DNA from: Methylobacter tundripaludum SV96
GTDB taxonomy: Bacteria; Pseudomonadota; Gammaproteobacteria; Methylococcales; Methylomonadaceae
Direction: 5' to 3'
Assembly (NCBI RefSeq): GCF_000190755.2
Contig: NZ_JH109152.1
Coordinates: forward strand, 2,111,937 to 2,175,936
Length of the DNA: 64,000 nucleotides
The translations under genes and the position numbers were made by a program. This document shows, piece by piece, positions 1 through 7,616 of the stretch (its first letter is position 1; each line of letters opens with the position of its first letter). The notes below the pieces were generated by a model. The model was not told the DNA's origin, ran no database searches, and worked only from the letters and a program-made list of their open reading frames with translations.

Positions 1-1553
1 CACATCTTGTGTCAACCTATGATGGACAATATCAACGACTTTATGTGAATGGCACAGAGGTCGCCAAGAGCGCGCAGAATGGTCTGATTCAACAAGGCGG
101 GGTGTTGCGCATCGGTGGCAACAGCGTTTGGGGTGAGTATTTCCAAGGCTATATCGATGAGGTGCGCATTTACAATAGAGCCTTGACCGCAACGGAAGTT
201 AACAACAACTTAAAGACCGCAGTTAGTTCGACTACGGCTACATCTACATCTACGGGTACCAGTAATACCGGCTTGGTAGCGGCTTACGGCTTTGAGGAAA
301 CCAGTGGTACGACCGTTAACGACGCTTCAGGTAATAGTAACCTTGGCGCTATTAGTAATGCCGTTAGAATAACCAACGGTCATAGTGGCAATGCCCTGCA
401 ATTTAACGGTACAAATGCCTGGGTCACAGTCCAAGACAGCGCATCACTGGATCTTTCAACCAGCATGACCCTTGAGGCATGGGTATACCCGCAGTCCCTG
501 GCAAACAACGGAACTGTACTCTTTAAGGAACAATCCGGGGGTGCGGTCTACAACCTCTATGCCTATGAGAACGCCGGTGCACCTGTTTCTTCTTTCAATG
601 ATGGAACTTATCGTGTCATATCAGGTCCCAACCAATTACCGGTAAATCAGTGGACACATCTTGTGTCAACCTATGATGGACAATATCAACGACTTTATGT
701 GAATGGCACAGAGGTCGCCAAGAGCGCGCAGAATGGTCTGATTCAACAAGGCGGGGTGTTGCGCATCGGTGGCAACAGCGTTTGGGGTGAGTATTTCCAA
801 GGCTATATCGATGAGGTGCGCATTTACAATAGAGCCTTGACCGCAACGGAAGTTAACAACAACTTAAAGACCGCAGTTAGTTCGACTACGGCTACATCTA
901 CATCTACGGGTACCAGTAATACCGGCTTGGTAGCGGCTTACGGCTTTGAGGAAACCAGTGGTACGACCGTTAACGACGCTTCAGGTAATAGTAACCTTGG
1001 CGCTATTAGTAATGCCGTTAGAATAACCAACGGTCATAGTGGCAATGCCCTGCAATTTAATGGTACAAATGCCTGGGTCACAGTCCAAGACAGCGCATCA
1101 CTGGATCTTTCAACCAGCATGACCCTTGAGGCATGGGTATACCCGCAGTCCCTGGCAAACAACGGAACTGTACTCTTTAAGGAACAATCCGGGGGTGCGG
1201 TCTACAACCTCTATGCCTATGAGAACGCCGGTGCACCTGTTTCTTCTTTCAATGATGGAACTTATCGTGTCATATCAGGTCCCAACCAATTACCGGTAAA
1301 TCAGTGGACACATCTTGTGTCAACCTATGATGGACAATATCAACGACTTTATGTGAATGGCACAGAGGTCGCCAAGAGCGCGCAGAATGGTCTGATTCAA
1401 CAAGGCGGGGTGTTGCGCATCGGTGGCAACAGCGTTTGGGGTGAGTATTTCCATGGCTATATCGATGAGGTGCGCATTTACAATAGAGCCTTGACCGCAA
1501 CGGAAGTCGCTTACAACTTAAAGACTGCAATCAGTGTTTCAAATCCGCAGTAG
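1..1553 (+). CDS. 3' end of a secreted/surface protein made of tandem LamG-like domains (5' partial)
   Basis: The frame is open to the first base of the window (cat-ctt-gtg reads H-L-V as in the later copies), so this is only the C-terminal part of a longer protein. It consists of concanavalin A-like jelly-roll (LamG-like) domains of about 200 residues, each opening with GLVAAYGFEE and closing with GYIDEVRIYNRALTATEV, joined by a Ser/Thr-rich linker. Such domains usually bind carbohydrate or act as adhesive modules in extracellular proteins. The repeat is exactly 654 bp (218 codons) and nearly identical at DNA level. The last copy ends with a slightly different tail (SVSNPQ) before TAG. The signal peptide and any catalytic domain must lie upstream of the window. 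Substrate unknown. Confidence 0.85.
   Translation, partial: HLVSTYDGQYQRLYVNGTEVAKSAQNGLIQQGGVLRIGGNSVWGEYFQGYIDEVRIYNRALTATEVNNNLKTAVSSTTATSTSTGTSNTGLVAAYGFEETSGTTVNDASGNSNLGAISNAVRITNGHSGNALQFNGTNAWVTVQDSASLDLSTSMTLEAWVYPQSLANNGTVLFKEQSGGAVYNLYAYENAGAPVSSFNDGTYRVISGPNQLPVNQWTHLVSTYDGQYQRLYVNGTEVAKSAQNGLIQQGGVLRIGGNSVWGEYFQGYIDEVRIYNRALTATEVNNNLKTAVSSTTATSTSTGTSNTGLVAAYGFEETSGTTVNDASGNSNLGAISNAVRITNGHSGNALQFNGTNAWVTVQDSASLDLSTSMTLEAWVYPQSLANNGTVLFKEQSGGAVYNLYAYENAGAPVSSFNDGTYRVISGPNQLPVNQWTHLVSTYDGQYQRLYVNGTEVAKSAQNGLIQQGGVLRIGGNSVWGEYFHGYIDEVRIYNRALTATEVAYNLKTAISVSNPQ
1..1553. repeat. 654-bp near-identical tandem repeat array
   Basis: The word cacatcttgtgtcaacc occurs at 1, 655 and 1309, giving a constant period of 654 bp. 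Copies differ at very few bases, for example aac/aat near 412 and 1066 and the caa/cat change near 1453. The near-identity of synonymous positions points to recent duplication or ongoing homogenisation. The array continues beyond the left edge. Confidence 0.95.
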
Positions 1554-1623
1554 TTTGTTATTGGCGACAAGACCAACGAGCCTTGGGTTGATTACAAACC
1601 TCAGGGTACAAGGGGCTTCTTAT

Positions 1624-1782
1624 ACTCGATGTTCAAGTTTTTAATTGTTGATTTTTAAGAATCCTGCCAAATCAGGCTTTACAGCCATAAGTGCTATGAT
1701 TTGACGCCTGAATACATTGACGAAAGAGCCTTGATTTATCTGGGCTCGTCTCAGTCACGCTAAAAAAACTTGAACATCGAGT
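1624..1782. mobile_element. 159-bp MITE-like element with perfect 19-bp terminal inverted repeats
   Basis: actcgatgttcaagttttt at 1624-1642 is the exact reverse complement of 1764-1782. The element is flanked on both sides by TAT, which could be a short target duplication. The interior (about 120 bp) has no coding potential. Size and structure fit a non-autonomous miniature inverted-repeat element. The parent transposase family cannot be named from this window. Confidence 0.6.
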
Positions 1783-1952
1783 TATAGGTTATATGGATAT
1801 CAAACCAATGCGTCAGTCTATGAGGAAGGGCAATGATGGATCACTGATCGCTTAAACGGCATACCGACGGGGCTGGCATCGCATTGGGCGAGGCCTGCTC
1901 CATCCCGTCGGTTACTCCAGTCTGTGAGTGTTAACTAAAACCGAACACTTTC

Positions 1953-2063
1953 TTAAGCAGTCTTCTTATAGAATTCCCGCTCAAATTCCAGCGGGGATTG
2001 GTAGCTTAATTTTGAGTGTGCATGCTTGCCATTAGACATCTTTCCTAAATAGTTGGCATAGGA
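1953..2063 (-). pseudogene. C-terminal fragment of an IS3-family transposase
   Basis: Read on the minus strand, 2063 to 1953 encodes a 36-residue tail ending HSKLSYQSPLEFEREFYKK-T-A and a TAA stop. This matches the conserved C-terminus of IS3-family OrfB integrases (the HS-x-L-x-Y-x-SP-x-E-F-E motif). An in-frame stop at 2064-2066 cuts it off upstream, and no other part of the element is recognisable nearby. It is a dead remnant. Confidence 0.6.
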
Positions 2064-2069
2064 CTAATT

Positions 2070-2240
2070 GTAACGGCTCGCGTTTGAAATCGGTTGGGTT
2101 CGCATTTAACGCAGTTTTGCGCTCAAATTAATTGCAAATGAAAATGTAGCCCGGCTCACATTATCTGCAAATGAGCTTGCATTTATCAGTGCCGGCTCGC
2201 ATCCCATTGTAGCGGGCTCACTTTAATTGCAAATGAAAGC
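2070..2240. repeat. Cluster of degenerate repeats (TGTAGC-GGCTCAC-TTAATTGCAAATGA)
   Basis: Several imperfect copies of a unit built from tgtagc, ggctcac and ttaattgcaaatgaaa lie at about 2070, 2121-2143, 2145-2175, 2190 and 2208-2238. Clusters of short terminal repeats of this sort are typical of the ends of IS21-type elements, but that assignment is a guess. No IstA/IstB coding sequence is present. Confidence 0.45.
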
Positions 2241-2404
2241 CTGGCTGGCTAGAAATCGGCGTGCAAAAGTTACCACTTTCAGCATCAATTTTTACCAGTC
2301 CCTATAAAATAAACCTTAAAAAACAATCTTCTAATAATTTTCATGGTCAATTATGGCTCTGTTTACTGGTAAATATTGGACGCTGATTGACATATAAGTG
2401 TGGT

Positions 2405-2440
2405 CTGTTGTGCCAAAAATCAAGATTTTTGGCACAACAG
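2405..2440. repeat. Perfect 17-bp-stem hairpin
   Basis: ctgttgtgccaaaaatc (2405-2421) pairs perfectly with 2424-2440 across a 2-nt gap. A partial copy of one arm (tttggcacaa) recurs near 2516. There is no T-run after it, so a classical terminator is not well supported. It could be an element end or a protein-binding palindrome. Confidence 0.6.
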
Positions 2441-2597
2441 CCGATTATGTTGACGCTTGTTGAAATTTTACCATTTAGAGCAAGTTGTATTTACAATCGC
2501 GTAGATACATATATTTTGGCACAATAAAACAATAAATTATTCCAATTTATAACTTATCACTTTATATTAAAAATCATGGTGGTCTTCTAAACAAATA

Positions 2598-2626
2598 TTG
2601 ACACTGTAATAGCATTGTTTTTTTAT
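2598..2626 (+). promoter_or_regulatory. Possible sigma-70 promoter for the 2649 gene
   Basis: A perfect -35 hexamer TTGACA at 2598-2603 is followed after 17 bases by TTTTAT (2621-2626), a moderate -10 match. Transcription would start close to 2633, leaving a very short leader that still includes AGGGG (2634-2638) just before the ATG. Confidence 0.45.
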
Positions 2627-2648
2627 GTAAAACTAGGGGTAAATTTTA

Positions 2649-3296
2649 ATGAATGACTATGAAGAAGATAAAGCTACAAAAACATCGAAAACCAACATGA
2701 ATTCAGGTATAGCCTCTGGTGGCAGTGTTCAACACAGTGGAAATCACACACAAAAAGTCATAGTACATAGCTCTTCAGGAACTAGCATTTTCATATCAAT
2801 TATTATTCCAATTGTCGCTGCCGTCTCAGGAGCATACGCGACATATAATTTTAATCTTCTGAATGCGCCAGAGAAAACTGTTATTGGATCAAATACCTTG
2901 CTTGGGCAAGTTAAGGATTTGCAAAAAATTGTTATGTCTTTCAACCCTTCACCTGAGATTTCAAAACGCTTAGTCGAAATCGAACAACAAGCACAGGCAA
3001 TCCAGGCGAACGTTTCTCGCCTGCAAAGAAGTGACGGTTTAGCATCTGGTGAGGTTGATTTCTGGTTGGATGCTAATTCTGCTGTAATGCTCGGAAATAC
3101 TACTCCATTCAGCGTCACCTCAGGTACAAGCAATTCGATTACCTATGAGTTAGACGGGAAAGCGGGCGGAGTCTATTTGCCACCAGCAGGAAAGCTCGAA
3201 TTCAAAACTGATACAGGAAAGAACTGCTTCTTAAACTACATGGGAAAATCCCCAAAAGCAGAAATTTACGGATTCAAGATCATTTGCCCAGCCTAA
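2649..3296 (+). CDS. Small membrane-anchored protein of unknown function (215 aa)
   Basis: I do not recognise the family. The N-terminus is polar and Ser/Thr/Asn-rich. One hydrophobic segment at about residues 46-67 (IFISIIIPIVAAVSGAYATY) should span the inner membrane. A short predicted coiled coil follows at about 95-127 (KRLVEIEQQAQAIQANVSRL). The C-terminal 80 residues look like a small beta-rich domain with two cysteines. AGGGG lies about ten bases before the ATG, and a good -35 element stands upstream, so the gene has the signals of a real transcription unit. It sits alone in insertion-scarred DNA between two long hairpins and next to a restriction locus, which makes an accessory role likely. 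Confidence 0.65.
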   Translation: MNDYEEDKATKTSKTNMNSGIASGGSVQHSGNHTQKVIVHSSSGTSIFISIIIPIVAAVSGAYATYNFNLLNAPEKTVIGSNTLLGQVKDLQKIVMSFNPSPEISKRLVEIEQQAQAIQANVSRLQRSDGLASGEVDFWLDANSAVMLGNTTPFSVTSGTSNSITYELDGKAGGVYLPPAGKLEFKTDTGKNCFLNYMGKSPKAEIYGFKIICPA

Positions 3297-3410
3297 TACC
3301 GTATAGCATCGGCATTAACCAACCCAGTGAAGTACATCTAACCTTAGCCGTATTTTATGGTTTCATTTTTAGAGAAATTTATTAGTCTTACAATGCATTG
3401 ATTTTATGCT

Positions 3411-3456
3411 GTTTGATATTGTCTAAAAAACCTTCGTTTTTTAGACAATATCAAAC
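3411..3456. terminator. Perfect 21-bp-stem hairpin after the 2649 gene
   Basis: gtttgatattgtctaaaaaac (3411-3431) pairs perfectly with 3436-3456 around a cttc loop. It lies 115 bp past the stop of the small membrane protein gene and could end its transcript, although no T-run follows the stem. It resembles in design the hairpin at 2405-2440 on the other side of that gene. Confidence 0.45.
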
Positions 3457-3702
3457 CCTGGTGTAATTCTTGGTAAAACCTTTGAAATTTGCTGTGATGC
3501 TAAAGATTAACCATCGATCTCAATCGCCACCTAGAACCGGAACACCTCCTCGTTTCTTTACCTGAAATTAATTATTTGGTTAGCAATAAAAGCCGCTATT
3601 TTCTCTGAGGCTTATCTATCTCACCATCATGCGCAAATTGAATGTATGCAGCATATCAATCTGTCTTTGCTAAAGAGATATCTTATTAGGTTGGTAGATG
3701 GA

Positions 3703-3910
3703 GCTAAAGATATAATAAACATATCTGACACGAGTTTGGATAACAACCACCCATCTGTGCTGCTGGCACACAGAAATTTTTCACAATTAATGGCATAGGT
3801 TCCGGATGTTTTCATTTATTATGACAAAACAATATTCTCGCGTGACACTAAAGTTGAAAAAGAAGTTATTTTTCAATGGTCATCATTTCACTAATTATGC
3901 CATCTAACAG
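3703..3910 (+). repeat. Left copy of a diverged direct repeat flanking the hsd operon
   Basis: Two blocks match the region upstream of lgt. Block one, ctaaagatataataa...cgagtttggataacaac (3704-3747), matches 12090-12134. Block two, acactaaagttgaaaaag followed by catcatttca-ctaattatgc (3845-3900), matches 12142-12212. The left copy carries about 95 extra bases between the blocks. Identity is roughly two thirds to 80 percent by eye. Confidence 0.6.
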
Positions 3911-4039
3911 GAAGCGCTGAATAAACCTTTTTGTTCATGGTTCGACAAGGCTGATTGTAGGAAGCCCCGAAGGGCTCACCACGACGGAGTCCGTTACCGT
4001 CCATCCTGAGCTTATCGAAGGATTAAATCAGCGCTTCCT
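3909..4039. repeat. About 130-bp element with inverted ends
   Basis: aggaagcgctga at 3909-3920 is the reverse complement of tcagcgcttcct at 4028-4039, and the match extends imperfectly inward (aaacctttt against aaggattaa). Inside are ggttcgacaaggct and catcctgagcttatcgaag, words typical of short repeats scattered in proteobacterial genomes. No coding capacity. Confidence 0.55.
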
Positions 4040-4139
4040 TAGAAAACAACCTCAAGATAACAATGGAGCCAAAACCAATCAACGCGATCAGGAATTAGCA
4101 GCTTAGTTTTCTAAATAATGCTTTGAATAATGGAATCAA

Positions 4140-6509
4140 ATGAACCACGCCGCGCACAATAAACTTGTCTCATTCATATGGTCTATCGCCGACGATTGCC
4201 TGCGCGATGTCTATGTCCGCGGCAAATACCGCGATGTGATTCTGCCTATGGTTGTTTTGCGCCGCCTGGATACCTTGTTGGAACCCAGCAAAGCCAAAGT
4301 ACTGGAAGAACTCGCTTTCCAGAGAAACGATATGGGTCTGACCGAATTGGACGATAACGGCCTGAAAGATGCCTCCGGTTATGTTTTTTACAACACCAGC
4401 AAATGGACGCTCAACCAGCTGTTCAAAACCGCCACGAATAACCAGCAAATCCTGTTGGCCAATGTCGAAGAATACCTGAACGGCTACAGCGCCAACGTCA
4501 AAGAGATTATCGACAAATTCAACCTCAAAGCCCAAGTGCGCCATATGGCCGGCAAGGATGTCTTGCTGGATGTGCTGGAAAAGTTTACCTCGCCGAACAT
4601 CAATCTCACACCGCATGAAGTGGAAGACCCGGACGGCAACCGCCTGCCTGCGCTTACCAATTTGGGCATGGGTTATGTGTTTGAAGAGCTGATCCGCAAA
4701 TTCAACGAAGACAACAACGAAGAGGCTGGCGAACACTTCACGCCCCGCGAAGTGATCGAGCTGATGACCCATCTGATTTTCGATCCGGTTAAAGATAAGA
4801 TACCCCCGGTCATGACTATCTACGATCCGGCCTGTGGTTCCGGCGGCATGCTGACCGAATCGCAAAACTTCATCAAGGATGAGGAAGGCGCTATTCGTGC
4901 AACCGGAGATGTTTATCTGTACGGCAAAGAAATCAACGACGAGACCTACGCCATCTGTAAATCCGACATGATGATCAAAGGCAACAACCCGTCCAACATC
5001 CGGGTCGGCTCCACGCTGTCTACCGATGAATTTGCCGGAACCCGCTTCGATTTCATGCTATCCAATCCGCCTTATGGCAAAAGCTGGGCCAGCGAGCAGA
5101 AATACATCAAAGACGGCGCCGACGTGATCGACCCGCGCTTTCGGGTGACGCTGAAAGATTATTGGGGAAATCCGGAAACCGTAGACGCCACTCCGCGTTC
5201 CAGCGACGGCCAGCTGTTGTTCCTGATGGAAATGGTCAGCAAGATGAAAAGCTTGGATAACAGCCCGTACGGTTCGCGCATCGCCTCGGTACATAACGGC
5301 TCCAGCCTGTTCACCGGAGATGCTGGCGGCGGCGAAAGCAACATCCGCCGCCATATTATCGAAAATGATCTGCTCGAAGCGATCATCCAGTTACCGAATA
5401 ATCTGTTTTATAACACCGGGATCACCACCTATATCTGGCTGCTGTCCAACAATAAAGCGCAGCCACGCAAGGGCAAAGTCCAACTGATCGATGCCAGTCA
5501 GCTTTATCGCAAGCTGCGCAAAAACCTAGGCAACAAAAACTGCGAGTTCGCCTACGAACATATCCGGGAAATCGTCACCGCTTACTTGCAATTGGCAACC
5601 AAGGAACGCCAAGCCGATGATGCCGGTATTGCGGCGCAGGTGTTCGACAACAGCGATTTTGGCTACTACAAGGTCAACATCGAGCGGCCCGATCGCCGCA
5701 AGGCCCAGTTTAGCAACGAGCGCATCGAAACCCTGCGTTTCGACAAATCCTTACGCGAGCCGATGCAGTGGATTTACAGCCAATGGGGCGAGGCTGTTTA
5801 TCAGCCCGGTACTTTGGATGAGCGGGAAAAGGCTATTCTCGTCTGGTGCGATGAGAATGAGTTAAACCTGAACACCAAAAACCGCCAAAAACTGCTCAGC
5901 CCGAATACCTGGAAAAAACAGCTGGATCTGGTGCAGGCTGCAAAGGCATTGATGGCCGCGATAGGCGAAGCCGAGTCCAGCGATTTCAATCAGTTCAAGG
6001 GACAGGTGGACGAAGCATTAAAGGCACAGGGCATCAAATTGAGCGCCGGCGACAAAAAAGCCATCCTCAACGCCGTCAGCTGGTACGACGAGACTGCCGA
6101 AAAAGTTATCGCGCAAAAACTTAAACTCGGTGGCGACAAACTCGACCAGCTGTTGCATCACCTGGATTGCACCGAACAGGATCTGCCGGATTACGGCTAT
6201 TATTCGACCGATAAAAAAGGCGAGTACCTGAGCTACGAAACCAACACCGATCTACGCGATAGCGAATCGATACCACTAAAAGGTGATATCCGCAGTTATT
6301 TCCTGGCGGAGGTCAAACCGCATGTTGCCGAAGCCTGGATCAATCTCGACTCCACCAAAATCGGCTACGAGATCAGTTTCAATAAATACTTCTACCGCCA
6401 CAAGCCGTTGCGCAGCATGAAAGAAGTGGCCAGTGACATTATCGCCCTGGAACGGCGGGCGGAAGGCTTGATTGCCGATATTCTAGGCATTGATGTGAGC
6501 CAGATATAG
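4140..6509 (+). CDS. hsdM: Type I restriction-modification system, DNA methyltransferase subunit HsdM
   Basis: N6-adenine DNA methyltransferase of a type I system. With HsdS it methylates the host recognition site; with HsdR added it forms the restriction complex. An N-terminal HsdM helical domain is followed by the Rossmann-like catalytic domain, which begins around GEHFTPREVIELM (about residue 197). The AdoMet-binding motif I is DPACGSGGM (about 230), and the catalytic motif IV is NPPY (about 308). At 789 residues it is much longer than classical HsdM (about 500). The extra C-terminal part (from about 530) is polar with no recognised domain and ends in a coiled-coil-like RR-AEGLIADILG tail. 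First gene of a four-gene operon; its TAG is directly followed by the next gene. Confidence 0.93.
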   Translation: MNHAAHNKLVSFIWSIADDCLRDVYVRGKYRDVILPMVVLRRLDTLLEPSKAKVLEELAFQRNDMGLTELDDNGLKDASGYVFYNTSKWTLNQLFKTATNNQQILLANVEEYLNGYSANVKEIIDKFNLKAQVRHMAGKDVLLDVLEKFTSPNINLTPHEVEDPDGNRLPALTNLGMGYVFEELIRKFNEDNNEEAGEHFTPREVIELMTHLIFDPVKDKIPPVMTIYDPACGSGGMLTESQNFIKDEEGAIRATGDVYLYGKEINDETYAICKSDMMIKGNNPSNIRVGSTLSTDEFAGTRFDFMLSNPPYGKSWASEQKYIKDGADVIDPRFRVTLKDYWGNPETVDATPRSSDGQLLFLMEMVSKMKSLDNSPYGSRIASVHNGSSLFTGDAGGGESNIRRHIIENDLLEAIIQLPNNLFYNTGITTYIWLLSNNKAQPRKGKVQLIDASQLYRKLRKNLGNKNCEFAYEHIREIVTAYLQLATKERQADDAGIAAQVFDNSDFGYYKVNIERPDRRKAQFSNERIETLRFDKSLREPMQWIYSQWGEAVYQPGTLDEREKAILVWCDENELNLNTKNRQKLLSPNTWKKQLDLVQAAKALMAAIGEAESSDFNQFKGQVDEALKAQGIKLSAGDKKAILNAVSWYDETAEKVIAQKLKLGGDKLDQLLHHLDCTEQDLPDYGYYSTDKKGEYLSYETNTDLRDSESIPLKGDIRSYFLAEVKPHVAEAWINLDSTKIGYEISFNKYFYRHKPLRSMKEVASDIIALERRAEGLIADILGIDVSQI

Positions 6510-6518
6510 GTGCCGAGC

Positions 6519-7616
6519 ATGCAAGATTTTGAGCAATTAAAACCCTTAAGCCTCAATTCGGCGCTTAGCGAAGAAGTCGCACCGCTTTTTACTCATATCG
6601 CCGCCGTTATCCAACAAGCCCGCCAGCAGGTTCGGCAGGCGGTTAATAGCGCGATGGTGCAAAGCTACTGGCAGATCGGCCGACTGATCGTCGAACACGA
6701 ACAACAGGGCCAAGCCCGCGCCGCTTACGGCAAACAACAATTGCAGATGCTCTCGGAGCAATTGACGGCGGAATTCGGCAAAGGCTTTGATGCCAGCAAT
6801 TTGCGTAATATGCGCAGCTTTTACCTCTGTTTTCCAAATTGTGACGCACTGCGTCACAATTTGAGTTGGACGCACTATAGAAAATTGATTCGCATCGAAA
6901 ACCCAGTCGCCAGAGACTGGTATCAACGGGAAGCAGCCGAACAGCATTGGAGCGCCAGAGCACTGGAACGGCAAATCGACAAACTCTATTATGAACGATT
7001 ATTGTCCAGTCAGGACAAGGCGCCGATTCGGGCCGAAGCGGAACAAAACATTGCCTCATTACTACAGCAGGAACAACTGCGGCCGCACGACGTGTTGCGC
7101 GATCCCTATATCCTGGACTTTCTTAACCTGCCCAGCCAACAGCTTTTGGAATCCGACCTGGAGCAAGGGCTGCTCGACAACCTGCAAGCGTTCTTGCTGG
7201 AACTGGGCAAAGGTTTCGCGTTCGTCGCCCGGCAACAGCGCATCCGCACCGAAGACCAGGACTTTTACATCGATCTGGTGTTTTACCATTTCAAACTGAA
7301 ATGCTTTCTACTGATCGACCTGAAACTGGGCAAACTGACGCATCAGGACGTCGGCCAGATGGACAGCTACGTGCGCATTTTCGACCGGCAGCAACGGGCC
7401 GCAGACGATACCCCCACCATCGGCCTGATCCTGTGCAGCCGGAAAAGCGAAGCGGTGGTGAAATACTCGGTACCGACCGACAGCGAACAGCTGTTCGCTG
7501 CCAAATACCTGCCTTATCTGCCGAGCGAAGCCGAACTGAAACGCGAACTGGAGATGGAACGGATTAAAGTGCAGGCGCAATTGCTGAATAAAACGGATGG
7601 GGTGGGCGATGATTGA
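6519..7616 (+). CDS. YhcG/DUF1016-family PD-(D/E)XK nuclease inside the hsd operon
   Basis: The N-terminal half is the DUF1016-N helical domain (MVQSYWQIGRLIVEHEQQG at about 45-63, then SNLRNMRSFY). The C-terminal half is a PD-(D/E)XK nuclease fold, with DFYIDLVFYHFKLKCFLLID and DLKLGK supplying the acidic and lysine residues (about 245-270). Such proteins are putative DNA nucleases often found beside restriction genes, and their role in the complex is not established. The ATG at 6519 is chosen because AGGTG stands 7-8 bases upstream; a GTG at 6510 is also in frame. The gene lies between hsdM and hsdS, overlaps the start of hsdS by 8 bp, and so is co-translated with the system. Confidence 0.85.
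   Translation: MQDFEQLKPLSLNSALSEEVAPLFTHIAAVIQQARQQVRQAVNSAMVQSYWQIGRLIVEHEQQGQARAAYGKQQLQMLSEQLTAEFGKGFDASNLRNMRSFYLCFPNCDALRHNLSWTHYRKLIRIENPVARDWYQREAAEQHWSARALERQIDKLYYERLLSSQDKAPIRAEAEQNIASLLQQEQLRPHDVLRDPYILDFLNLPSQQLLESDLEQGLLDNLQAFLLELGKGFAFVARQQRIRTEDQDFYIDLVFYHFKLKCFLLIDLKLGKLTHQDVGQMDSYVRIFDRQQRAADDTPTIGLILCSRKSEAVVKYSVPTDSEQLFAAKYLPYLPSEAELKRELEMERIKVQAQLLNKTDGVGDD

Larger units (their letters stand above)
1554..2597. other. Gene-poor accessory DNA between the LamG gene and the next gene
   Basis: No convincing intact gene lies in these roughly 1,000 bases. They hold, in order, a short element with 19-bp inverted ends, a small hairpin with arms accgacggg/cccgtcggt (1863-1913), a scrap of an IS3-type transposase on the minus strand, a block of short repeats around the word TTAATTGCAAATGAAA, and AT-rich DNA with a perfect 17-bp-stem hairpin. 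This looks like a graveyard of insertions. Confidence 0.7.
3297..4139. other. Intergenic region upstream of the restriction-modification operon
   Basis: About 840 bases without a convincing gene. It holds a perfect 21-bp-stem hairpin (3411-3456), a stretch (about 3703-3910) resembling the DNA just upstream of lgt at 12089-12211, and a roughly 130-bp element with inverted ends (3909-4039). A 62-codon minus-strand reading frame at 3627-3815 has no recognisable features. The sequence is AT-rich compared with the genes around it. Confidence 0.7.

Noticed and set aside
3627-3815. 62-codon minus-strand frame upstream of hsdM
   Set aside because: It lies in the region related to the lgt leader, has no recognisable features, and that similarity is non-coding on the lgt side.
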